DNA of 64,000 bases from Zoroaster sp. YZ-2022. Lineage: Eukaryota; Echinodermata; Asteroidea; Forcipulatida; Zoroasteridae. Numbering within the stretch: position 1 is the first letter of the stretch; each line of letters begins with the position of its first letter. A program made the position numbers and the translations under genes. The stretch spans positions 29,303,164 to 29,367,163 of the forward strand of contig CM055819.1 in the NCBI GenBank assembly GCA_029582265.1, read 5' to 3'. The notes below the pieces were generated by a model, which did no database searches, was not told the DNA's origin, and was given only the letters and a program-made list of their open reading frames with translations. Of this stretch, positions 56,132-64,000 are shown one piece after another.

Positions 56132-56932
56132 GCCTCAGTCACACATTCAGGATTTTTACTGCCGTCCTTGATAGGACCATTCCCGATTAAAATTTGTCAA
56201 AAGTCTGATCAAGATCCTGTGATTCGTGGCGGGAAATTCAAAAATTTGTAAAAACATTTATTTAATCACGACAACAATCAGATATTGTTCAGGAAGCGTC
56301 CCGATTCAGCCGTTTCCAGCCGAATTCGTCCCGATTCTCCCGTTCTCAATCCGAATCTGATCCGATTTGTATCTTCAGCATGGTAAAACGACGAATCTGT
56401 CCCGACAGCGTCGATTCTCCCGAATGCGATCCGACAGAGATCAGACAGTGACCGGACAGTGAACCGACGCTGACGGAAGACATCCGTTAGAAAACCGTTA
56501 GTCACGTGATAGTCCGGTCCTAAAAGAATCGTAAACGGGCGGATTCTCACTCCAAATCATGCCCGTTCATCACGACAGCGTCGATCCACAGGACACCGTC
56601 CAGACACCGTCCAGACAACACAGGACATTGTTACGATTTTGATCCGATACAGCAGAATCTGTCACGACATAGTCACGATTGTAATCCGACTAGACGAAAT
56701 CGGCTGAGTTTCCCGAATGTTACGGGACGCACCTACTGTCGGGAGTGCTTGGCCGACCTCTCTGGACCTTTCCCGATCCGTAGGACTCTGTTACGAACGT
56801 ATACGACTGCGTTCAGACAATGATAGGACATTCCAGATCATTGAGGATAGTAATCCGACTTTTTCACTTTTCGTGTCGTAGCGCTGTCTGATCTCAAACG
56901 GGAGCCATAATCGGCACTGTGTGAACGCCGCA
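56132..56932. mobile_element. 801-bp TTAA-flanked MITE inside copia gag
   Basis: TTAA occurs at 56128-56131 and 56933-56936. The ends GCCTCAGTCACACATTCAGG and the inverse of GGCACTGTGTGAACGCCGCA are an imperfect ~35-bp TIR. The body is full of GATTCTCCCG, CCGACAG and GGACAC words and is GC-richer than its surroundings. TTAA targeting is piggyBac/Kolobok-like. No ORF. Confidence 0.8.
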
Positions 56933-56936
56933 TTAA

Positions 56937-57447
56937 AGGTGAGACTGAGACGATCACTGACTACGTGATACGGGCGGAGAAATCCATGACCGCACTACGG
57001 AATGCCGGTGAGACTGTGAGTGATGGACTTATGGTGGCGATGGTAATGAAAGGACTACCAGAAACATTCAAACCCTTCACAATTAACATTTCCCAGAGTA
57101 GTGAAGAAGTCAAGTTTCCTCAATTTAAAGCTAAACTACGCAGTTTTGAGGAAACTGAAAATCTGAATCGTAAACCTGGACAGAGTACCACTGATAACAT
57201 TATGTTTATCAAAGACACAACATCAAACTGCTATGCATGTGGACGTTCTGGGCATTTTGCACGTTGCCCGCACAAACCATCACCATCCCAACAACAACAG
57301 ACACGGCAGAAGACAAATACATCATCTTCATCGAGGATGTGGTGCAAGTACCACAATAGTGCCACACATTCCAACGAACATTGTCGCGCCCAACAACGAG
57401 GCACCCAAAATCGGCGTCAACCAGGCGTCTTTCCTAGAAGGACATGA
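56937..57447 (+). pseudogene. copia gag, C-terminal part with zinc knuckle
   Basis: It continues gag with ITDYVIRAEKSMTALRNAGE, MKGLPETFKPF and a nucleocapsid knuckle CYACGRSGHFARC. The knuckle spacing is CX2CX4HX3C, one residue shorter than the usual CX2CX4HX4C, so RNA binding may be impaired. It ends at a stop at 57447 while the protease frame, +1 relative to it, is already open. Confidence 0.88.
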
Positions 57448-57937
57448 ACATTCATTTGCTTTCAAAGCAAGAGATACAACGGACTATATAGTCAACCACA
57501 ATGGTTTGATGGTGGACACTGGGGCTACATCCCATATCGTCACAACAGATACCATAAAGAACTGTGATGAATCTTTCAACCCTAACAAGCACTACATGGA
57601 GTTAGCTGATGGTTCCCGAATGAACAACCTCGTGAAAAAAAGGGGAGACGCAGAAATCATGCTACGCGATACAACAGGAACATTGGTAAAAGCAACACTT
57701 AAAGGGGCACTCTACATTCCATCTTACCCGCATGACATATTCTCCGTGAAAGCAGCAGCAAGGACTGGAGCACAGATCACGCTGAAAGCAGGACACAATG
57801 AGATGGTGAAAGATGGAACAACCTTCAAGATTGAAGAACACAAGAGACTATACTACCTAAACACTGTAGATGAGTTAGACTTAGAAAACACAGACCAGGT
57901 AAACTTATCACTCGATATATATCAAAGAATGGCATGA
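57448..57937 (+). pseudogene. copia aspartic protease region
   Basis: The frame (open from 57233) contains the active-site motif LMVDTGATSHIV, then YMELADGSRM and GALYIPSYPHDIFSV, all characteristic of copia proteases. It stops at 57937 just where the integrase zinc-binding region WHEILGHCNFDDI begins in the next frame. Confidence 0.9.
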
Positions 57938-58604
57938 GATATTAGGCCACTGTAATTTTGATGATATTGTTAAACTGGAAAGTGTTGTGAAAGGCATGGA
58001 AATCAAGGGCAAAGTAGGCAAGACAAAATTGACGTGTAACACCTGCAAGAGCCACACAACCCCTAGCGTTGGTACACACTGATTTAGTAGGCCCCATAAA
58101 TGTAAATGCAAAAGATAACTTCAAATATGCCATTTCATTTACTGATGATTACTTGGGTGCTATCTTTGTCTATTTCCTCAGAAACAAAAGTGACACTGTC
58201 CAGGCAACCGAACAATTTCTAGCAGACTGCGCCCCATACGGTACAGTGAAGTGTATAAGATCAGACAATGGGGGAGAATTCATGAGTAACGATTTCAAAG
58301 GCTTACTGAGGGATAGAGGCATCAGGCATGACACATCATCGCCATACTCTCCTCACCAAAATGGAACTGCGGAGAGACATTGGCGCACTCTTTTGAAATG
58401 GGTAGATGTTTGCTCATCGAATCAGGACTACCCAAGACAATGTGGGCATATACTGTGAAAATTGCAGCATACATAAGAAATAGGTGCTATAATAATCGTA
58501 CAAATCAGACTCCATACCACACTCTCACAGGACTCAAACCAGACTTATCAAAGATGTGGGTCTTTGGTGCAGAATGCTATGTGTATAAACATGACCGTAT
58601 TTAA
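57930..58604 (+). pseudogene. copia integrase, frameshifted
   Basis: The zinc-binding part WHEILGH..LTCNTC is in one frame (to 58081). The catalytic core follows in another (58069-58458) with D in VHTDLVGP, D in RSDNGGEF and E in NGTAERHWRTL, the complete DDE triad. Another shift near 58385 moves to LLIESGLPKTMWAYTVK (58380-58604). About 15 residues seem lost between the zinc region and the core. Confidence 0.9.
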
Positions 58605-59583
58605 GTTAGACCCAAAGGGTGAAAAGGAATATTTGTTGGCCATGACACCAATAGTCCAGCGTATCTGGTCTACTACCCAGATAGTGGGAAAGTCTTAAAG
58701 CACAGACTCGTGAAATTTCTAAGTAAGAATATTGACCAACACACTCAGACTAATTACACGTAATTGTCACAGACACTTCAACCATGACACAGACACTCTG
58801 AATTTAGAGGACAAAAACACAATTGAAAACAACGACCCTACCATTGACGATGACACGGAACAAAATGATGCAAATGAAACTTTAGAGGGGACCGAAGAGG
58901 AAGACAACCCTCAAAATAGGAGATACCCAAACAGAGAAAGAAACCGTCCCAGATACCTAGAACAGTATTTAACAGAGTTCGAAAATGAAGATGAGGTACA
59001 TACATGTACGTCATCATCAGTAGATTATTGCTACAAAATTTGCGGGGTACCACAAAGTTACAAAGAAGCCTTAAATTCAACTCATGCCTCGGGTTGGAAA
59101 CAAGCCATGACAGAAGAATTTAACTCTCTCCAGGAGAATGATACTTTTGAACTGGTGAATTTACCAGAGGGTAGGAACTCAGTAGGGGGTAGATGGGTAT
59201 ATGCTACCAAGGAAAATGCAGAGGGTGCAAAATCACTCAAAGCAAGATATGTAGCAAAAGGTTACAATCAGGTCAAACGGATAGATTACCAGGAAACATT
59301 TTCTCCAACAGCTAACATTACATCAGTCAGAGCACTGATGCAAATTGCTGCCCAAAATGATCTCATCGTCCATCAGATGGATGTTAAAACTGCTTACCTC
59401 CATGCCCCAATTGATACAGAAATATATCTGGACCAACCGGAAGGTTTTGAAGTAAAATCAGACGATGGTAATCGTCTGGTTTACAAACTTAAGAAATCAA
59501 TATATGGTCTAAAACAATCTGGTCGAAATTGGAACAGGATACTACATGATCATTTGTGTAATACGATTTCATACAAAATGTAG
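58605..59583 (+). pseudogene. copia integrase C-term to reverse transcriptase N-terminal half
   Basis: After out-of-frame remnants (KGIFVGHDTNSPAYLVYY) an acidic linker leads to the RT: SGWKQAMTEEFNSLQEN, GRWVYATKEN, KARYVAKGYNQ, DYQETFSPTANITSVRAL and VHQMDVKTAYLHAPIDTEIY. These are the conserved copia RT blocks (RVT_2). The frame is lost at 59583 (NTISYKM). Confidence 0.92.
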
Positions 59584-59594
59584 CAGATCATTGC

Positions 59595-60104
59595 GTGTAC
59601 AAGAAAGACACAGACATGGGCGTAATACTAGTTATTGTATGGGTGGACGACCTTATTATTGCTGCGAGTAATATGACATTATTGAATCGCTTTAAAGAAA
59701 CCATGCAAGAGCAATTCAAAATGAAAGATTTGGGCAAAATTTCCTACTTCTTAGGAATTGATTTCACACAAAAAGATGACGAGATCAGAATGAGCCAGAG
59801 AAGATACATCACAAAAATGTTAGAAAGATTTGACATGTCGGACTGTAAACCAAGAGCCACGCCCTGTGAAGCAAAATTAGATGACAACACATATAACAAC
59901 GAATACGTCGACCCTAAGAAATACAAGGAAATAGTGGGTAGCCTGATTTACGCCGCGACAAGCACTAGACCAGATATTGCTTGGGTAGTTAGTCAATTGT
60001 CCCAACATCTCTCAAATCCAAGGAATAAACATATGACTGGCCAAACATGTTCTGCGGTTCCTAAAAGGCACCATAGAACACGAATTAGTATACAGGAAAA
60101 CTAA
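59595..60104 (+). pseudogene. copia RT C-terminal half
   Basis: It starts after the shift with VILVIVWVDDLIIAAS (the catalytic box is WVDD where copia usually has YVDD), then MKDLGKISYFLGID and IVGSLIYAATSTRPDIAW. Another shift near 60040 ends the frame. Confidence 0.92.
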
Positions 60105-60109
60105 CCACC

Positions 60110-60588
60110 CTCTAGGGTTGATTGCCTTTAGCGACTCGGACTGGGCATCATCCATAGAGGATAGGAAAAGTACCACCGGCTACTGTTTTGCTTTGACAAA
60201 AGGTGGGGCTGTTATATCGTGGAAGTCAAAGAAACAACCAACTGTTGCATTATCCACTTGTGAAGCCGAGTATATGGGTCTGGGAACCACTACTCAGGAG
60301 AGTTTATACCTAACTCAACTGCTAAAGGGTATGGATGATAAGAATATGTATAAATGTGTAACAATGTATGAAGATAACCAAGGTGCTATTGCACTAAGTA
60401 AAAACCCCGTTAACAGACAGAGATCAAAACACATAGACATCAGATATCATTTTGTTCGCAATGCACTTGAAGAAGGCAAAATTGATATCCAATACTGTCC
60501 CACAGAGGATATGGTCGCAGATATTCTAACAAAACCAATGACCAAGTTCAAAATCCAAAGATTCAAAAAATACCTTTTTGGAAACTAA
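60110..60588 (+). pseudogene. copia RNase H
   Basis: IAFSDSDWASSIEDRKSTTG, ALSTCEAEYMGL, MYEDNQGAIALSKNP, RSKHIDIRYHFVR and VADILTKP are the conserved copia RNase H motifs, with the catalytic acids (D, E, D, D) all present. It ends in a normal stop 133 bp before the 3' LTR. Confidence 0.94.
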
Positions 60589-60708
60589 TTGTACTACATG
60601 TATATAGTTAAAGTAGTATGTTAACATCATAAGAGACTATACACTATAGTATTATGTAAACACCGTATGTAATAAGTTAATAAATAATTTAGTGGTTTAA
60701 CATCATGA

Positions 60709-60966
60709 TAGTAAGTGGGGGTGTTACGATTTAACTAGTTTACCCTCATGATTGGAATATGTAGTTCCGCGTATTGATATGTATGCTGTTCACCGTAAAT
60801 TATAGTTCCGGCTGAGACGCCATCTTTTGTTTGGCACATGTTTTTTTACACGCCCATCGTTGGTAGTGTACGTTCTGAGGTTAACAATAAATGTAACAAG
60901 GATTTATTATACTAGAGCGAGTTGTCTTTCATTTACCTCAATCGACTTATTGAGATGGCATCAACA
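60709..60966 (+). repeat. Polypurine tract and 3' LTR
   Basis: AGTAAGTGGGGG (60710-60721) directly precedes the LTR and serves as a short polypurine tract. The LTR spans 60722-60966 (245 bp). Confidence 0.9.
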
Positions 60967-60971
60967 AAGGC

Positions 60972-61745
60972 AAAGTTCATCAATTTGAATCGTGAGTACA
61001 TTTTATTTCCGTCTTCATTATCGAGACTATCGGATTGACAACTTAAAGATTAATTAATATTACCATTTTTGTTTTATTTATTTTTGCTATTTAATGTGAA
61101 ATTGAATTAAAGCTCCCTACGTTATGAAGTTGACTTTTGCGGTGTGTTTTTTTTCGGAGCCATTCTAAAAATTTAGCCCATCATTTCAAACTACATGTAC
61201 ACAGATGAGAAAGAAACGCATTTAACCCAATACATGTACTTACTGACATAAAACAAGTCACAGGTGTTAAGTGTCAGCAAGTGAAATAGCACTATTTATC
61301 ATGTAAGACATAATTCATTCGTCTGAATTAAATTGCCCATATAATATGATATAATAATTTTTATTTGAGTCAATAATTACACTGTACCCACTAATATTGG
61401 AAACCTGATATTACACAGATACGGACATGCGTTAAGGATTGTATTTAACCTAATATTTTCCAACATTAAATTGATAAGATAGCACCATCATAATTGTATT
61501 GAATTGAAACCCATTTATTTTTACCATTGACAAATAAAACGTTCTAATTTAAAGCGCAAGTTAGATTCTGAGGATTCCGACTCGGACAGTGATGCTCACT
61601 TGATTTTGCTCTTCATGCCAGTCTACCCATCAAACTAGTGATATACAGTCTTTCCATCCACCATGGAGTCTGTAATCTCTCCACCCACCTAGGATTCTAT
61701 CGTTTCTTTTTAAAAAAGTTTGCGACTTACATGTGCATTACTTGA
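60972..61745. other. Unassigned; acidic-Ser frame at 61553-61638
   Basis: KRKLDSEDSDSDSDAHLILL followed by a stop could be a small exon but nothing else supports it. The rest shows no gene. Confidence 0.35.
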
Positions 61746-61746
61746 T

Positions 61747-63087
61747 TTATCCTTCTTGTATTCTGTAGTCTGGTGTTGCCAATTGCCTGGGTGTTGATGG
61801 TATATGTTTTATTATTATTGTGAACATGCCCCGATTATCAAATTCATCAGTTCTCTGTTCATCCATATCTTTAGTTAAGCAATAGTAAGTTAGATTGGAT
61901 CCAGGGTATCTAGCACAACAATATTTGTGCACCTTGCGTGAACAATCATCAATTTCCTCATTGAGTTCATCTAAACAATCCAGGTTAAAACAGAGCATTT
62001 GCTGTACATCAAGTGGTGTTTCTTTGGGTGCTATTGATATCAGTACATCAGCTGACCCTGGCATGGAATCAGCACGATATTCATATTTAACTAGCAAGTC
62101 TTTCTTAATACTCACATGAGATGTAGGCTTACTTACAGTTTGAAATTGGTCCTGGTTCAAATTGCCCTTCTCATAACCCCACAAAATATCATAGGATTGT
62201 GTGTCAGGATTGTTTCTCGAATTTTCCAAGCTCATTGGCAGAACATTGAAATCATTCTGGACAGTATAATTTTGGAAGTGACTTGGAATTAGAGGGGGCA
62301 CAGGATTCATGTCAGCATTTCCTGTCTTGCTTTTAAGGGTTAATATCAATGGATAATGATCCGATCCAAATGCATCTTCATGTACTTTTAAAGTAGATAT
62401 GATTTCCCAATCTTTTTCCCTGCAGAGTACATAATCCAAAACATGTGCTTCAGTGGTTAGTATGGCAGATTCATCTCCAAAACGACCATTAGCAATGCGA
62501 AAATCTGTTCTGTGACAGAATTCTATTAACATCTTACCATTACTAATCATTTTACAGTTTTTCTCATCAGTGAATACCCTTTCTTGAAATAAAGAATTTT
62601 CTTTAGTGTCTTTCATCTTTGAAGTACATGCATTGAAATCACCACAAATGACAAACTGGGCATATGGATACAGATCTTTCAGTTGCTTATACTCTCTCTC
62701 CATAATTACAAGTACTTCTTCTTCAGAAGCCTCCTTTGTTGGAGGATTATAAATCACTCCAAATATCATCTGAGCATATTCAGATTGTTTGGGGTTTGCC
62801 AATACCCAAAGGATATTTGTAGACTTGTTTGGGATCTCACGACTGGCATATAAATGTGTATTATCACAAAACACACATGCAATACCGCCCCATTCTCTTT
62901 TCTTTTTATAAGTAGTGTAACCCACAAAGCTATATAAACTGTCACTCTCTGTGGTAGACTTACATAATCTTGTTTCAGTTAAACACATAATGTCAATTTT
63001 TTCTTTCATGTTAACATCTGCTATTGAAAATTTACGTTCTTTCAGCCCATTCACATTCCAGACCAGAATCTTAGTTATCTCCTTCAT
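61747..63087 (-). CDS. EEP-family endonuclease-like protein, intact 446-aa ORF, no RT
   Basis: Residues 1-250 form an endonuclease/exonuclease/phosphatase domain with every expected active-site element: N11/N13 (WNVNG), E38 (LTETR), Y113 (VIYNPP), D150 and N152 (CGDFNA), D218 (LDYV) and D243-H244 (GSDHYPL). It is closest to LINE-type (APE-like) endonucleases. Residues 250-446 are unlike an RT; 360-405 is Cys-rich (CFNLDCLDEL, CSRKVHKYCC). A stop three codons upstream coincides with a strong acceptor (T-run then GTAG) on the minus strand, so this may be the last exon of a longer gene. It may be a helitron-type or other transposon endonuclease, or a domesticated LINE endonuclease. No neighbouring RT is visible, and the frame is unbroken unlike all LINE copies here. 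Confidence 0.75.
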   Translation of the reverse strand: MKEITKILVWNVNGLKERKFSIADVNMKEKIDIMCLTETRLCKSTTESDSLYSFVGYTTYKKKREWGGIACVFCDNTHLYASREIPNKSTNILWVLANPKQSEYAQMIFGVIYNPPTKEASEEEVLVIMEREYKQLKDLYPYAQFVICGDFNACTSKMKDTKENSLFQERVFTDEKNCKMISNGKMLIEFCHRTDFRIANGRFGDESAILTTEAHVLDYVLCREKDWEIISTLKVHEDAFGSDHYPLILTLKSKTGNADMNPVPPLIPSHFQNYTVQNDFNVLPMSLENSRNNPDTQSYDILWGYEKGNLNQDQFQTVSKPTSHVSIKKDLLVKYEYRADSMPGSADVLISIAPKETPLDVQQMLCFNLDCLDELNEEIDDCSRKVHKYCCARYPGSNLTYYCLTKDMDEQRTDEFDNRGMFTIIIKHIPSTPRQLATPDYRIQEG

Positions 63088-63164
63088 ATGATCCTACAAA
63101 AAAAAAAAAAAAAAATCATTAGAAATTGTTCTACCCAGTTTATAATAATAATAAACAATACTAA

Positions 63165-63718
63165 TGGACACTTATATTGCGCCGGTATCCACCAAGTTTG
63201 ACACTCATCACACATGAACATTATTACCCCTGTTATCGGGTCAGTTATATCATTCCTAGAACCATCTCATCTCCCTGGGGAGTATCAGAGCTGCCAACTC
63301 TTCCGGATTCTGCAGAAGACTTCGTGTATTTGACGGTAATTTACTTACTTAAAATATATGCAAGGAGGCCACTCCTTTTGGCACCAAAAGGAGAGGCCTC
63401 CTTGCATATATTTTAAGTAAGTAAATTACCGTCAAATACGCGAAGTCTTCTGCAGAATCCGGAAGAGTTGGCAGCTCTGGAGTATGCAGCCCATGCTGCC
63501 AAATGTGTAGCGCAACGAGCTTAATCAAACACAATTACCATCTCTGCCCTCACAGGTCCCCATTTATACTCCTGGGTGAAGAGAAGCAATTATAGTTATA
63601 GTGTCTTACTCAGGGACACAAGCATCACGGTCATGGCTGGGATTCAAACCCACATTCTGACAACTCGGCCATCAGAACACAAGTCTGATGCACTAGACCG
63701 CTCGGCCATGACACTCCA
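63165..63718 (-). mobile_element. Deu-like SINE split by a palindrome
   Basis: On the minus strand: A box TGGCCGAGCGGTCTAGTGC, B box GGGTTTGAATCCC, CAAGCGG-free Deu words GAGTAAGACACT and AATTGCTTCTCTTCACCC, then TGGGGACCTGTGAGGGCAG, and the 3' part after the palindrome with CTCCCCAGGGAGATGAGATG and GGTGGATACCGG. Loss of homology is confined to the 184-bp insert. Confidence 0.85.
63296..63479. mobile_element. 184-bp near-perfect palindrome (foldback MITE) inside the SINE
   Basis: CAGAGCTGCCAACTCTTCCG starts and its inverse CGGAAGAGTTGGCAGCTCTG ends the element. About 91-bp arms meet at CTCCTTTTGG-CA-CCAAAAGGAG with only two mismatches. GAGTAT flanks both sides (63290-63295 and 63480-63485). 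The CAGAGCTGCCAAC terminus is hAT-like although the duplication reads 6 bp. The mirrored open frames here are artefacts of the symmetry. Confidence 0.9.
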
Positions 63719-63827
63719 TGTTACAGGTACAGTTTATTAAAACACAGCTCTCATGGCCCCATATTGCTATTAGTCTGACTTGGTGTATTCAGTCAAGACT
63801 GTGATTAACGTAAATGTACACTGTATA

Positions 63828-64000
63828 TGTCGTGGCCGAGCGGTCTTGTGCGTCGGATTGAAGTTCTGGTGTTGTCAGAATGTGGGTTCGAATCCCGGCC
63901 TGGTCGGTCGTGGCGCTTGTGTCCTTGAGCAAGACACTTAACCGTAATTGCTTCTTCCTTTGGATGGAACGTTAAGCCGTAGGTCCCGTGTACTATAAAC
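63828..64000 (+). mobile_element. tRNA-derived SINE, 5' part, runs off the window
   Basis: GTCGTGGCCGAGCGGTCTTG (A box) and GGGTTCGAATCCCGG (B box) are followed by CCTTGAGCAAGACACTTAAC and AATTGCTTCTTCC. It then diverges from the other copies (GGATGGAACGTTAAGCCGTA), indicating another subfamily. Confidence 0.82.

Larger units (their letters stand above)
55555..60966 (+). mobile_element. Ty1/copia LTR retrotransposon, complete structure, coding decayed
   Basis: LTRs at 55555-55805 and 60722-60966 enclose gag, protease, integrase, RT and RNase H in copia order (integrase before RT). The target duplication AAGGC is exact (55550-55554 and 60967-60971). Between the LTRs lies a 5-kb interior interrupted by an 801-bp TTAA-flanked element. 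At least seven frame breaks make this copy non-functional as read, although the LTRs differ only by one 6-bp unit. Confidence 0.95.

Overview
The window reads as AT-rich, repeat-dense nuclear DNA of a metazoan. Split genes with GT-AG introns, L2/CR1-type LINEs, many short terminal-inverted-repeat (TIR) elements and tRNA-derived SINEs carrying a Deu-like central domain point to a marine deuterostome invertebrate (echinoderm, hemichordate or amphioxus). I cannot settle the species. Nothing prokaryotic is visible.

Only one convincing host gene is present. It is a 15-exon plus-strand gene (18580-34105) whose exon phases all agree and which gives a 649-residue secreted glycoside-hydrolase-like protein. 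It has a signal peptide, a GH99/GH71-like barrel signature and a C-terminal region I do not recognise. Its introns hold most of the window's satellites, two Deu-SINEs and several TIR elements. A second long intact ORF (63087-61747, minus) encodes an endonuclease/exonuclease/phosphatase (EEP) domain without a reverse transcriptase.

Layout. 0.6-3.1 kb: decayed L2/CR1-like LINE (minus). 4.1-6.0 kb: 211-bp satellite. 6.4-7.7 kb: TIR element, repeated inverted at 39.0-40.4 kb. 7.9-11.3 kb: a 3.4-kb foldback element with 8-bp target duplication and an internal minisatellite. 11.9-14.5 kb: four small TIR elements. 16.4 kb: a solo LTR. 17.7-18.3 kb: another LINE fragment. 18.6-34.1 kb: the glycosidase-like gene. 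36-42 kb: TIR elements. 42.6-50 kb: a second LINE copy split by a 4.5-kb CACTG-ended transposon that carries spliced, non-transposase coding exons and a perfect 46-bp-arm palindrome. 50.8-54.8 kb: minisatellites and a Tc1/mariner-type MITE. 55.6-61.0 kb: a Ty1/copia element with near-identical LTRs, a half-tRNA primer site, a TTAA-flanked MITE inside gag and several frameshifts. 61.7-64.0 kb: the EEP ORF and two Deu-SINEs, one split by a 184-bp palindrome.

Apart from the two genes, most of the sequence is explained by nested insertions. Several can be resolved exactly because an empty paralogous site lies in the same window: the LINE pair dates the CACTG element, and a local duplication shows the empty site of the solo LTR. 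Coordinates, splice phases and target duplications were read by eye; family names rest on motif memory, without database searches.
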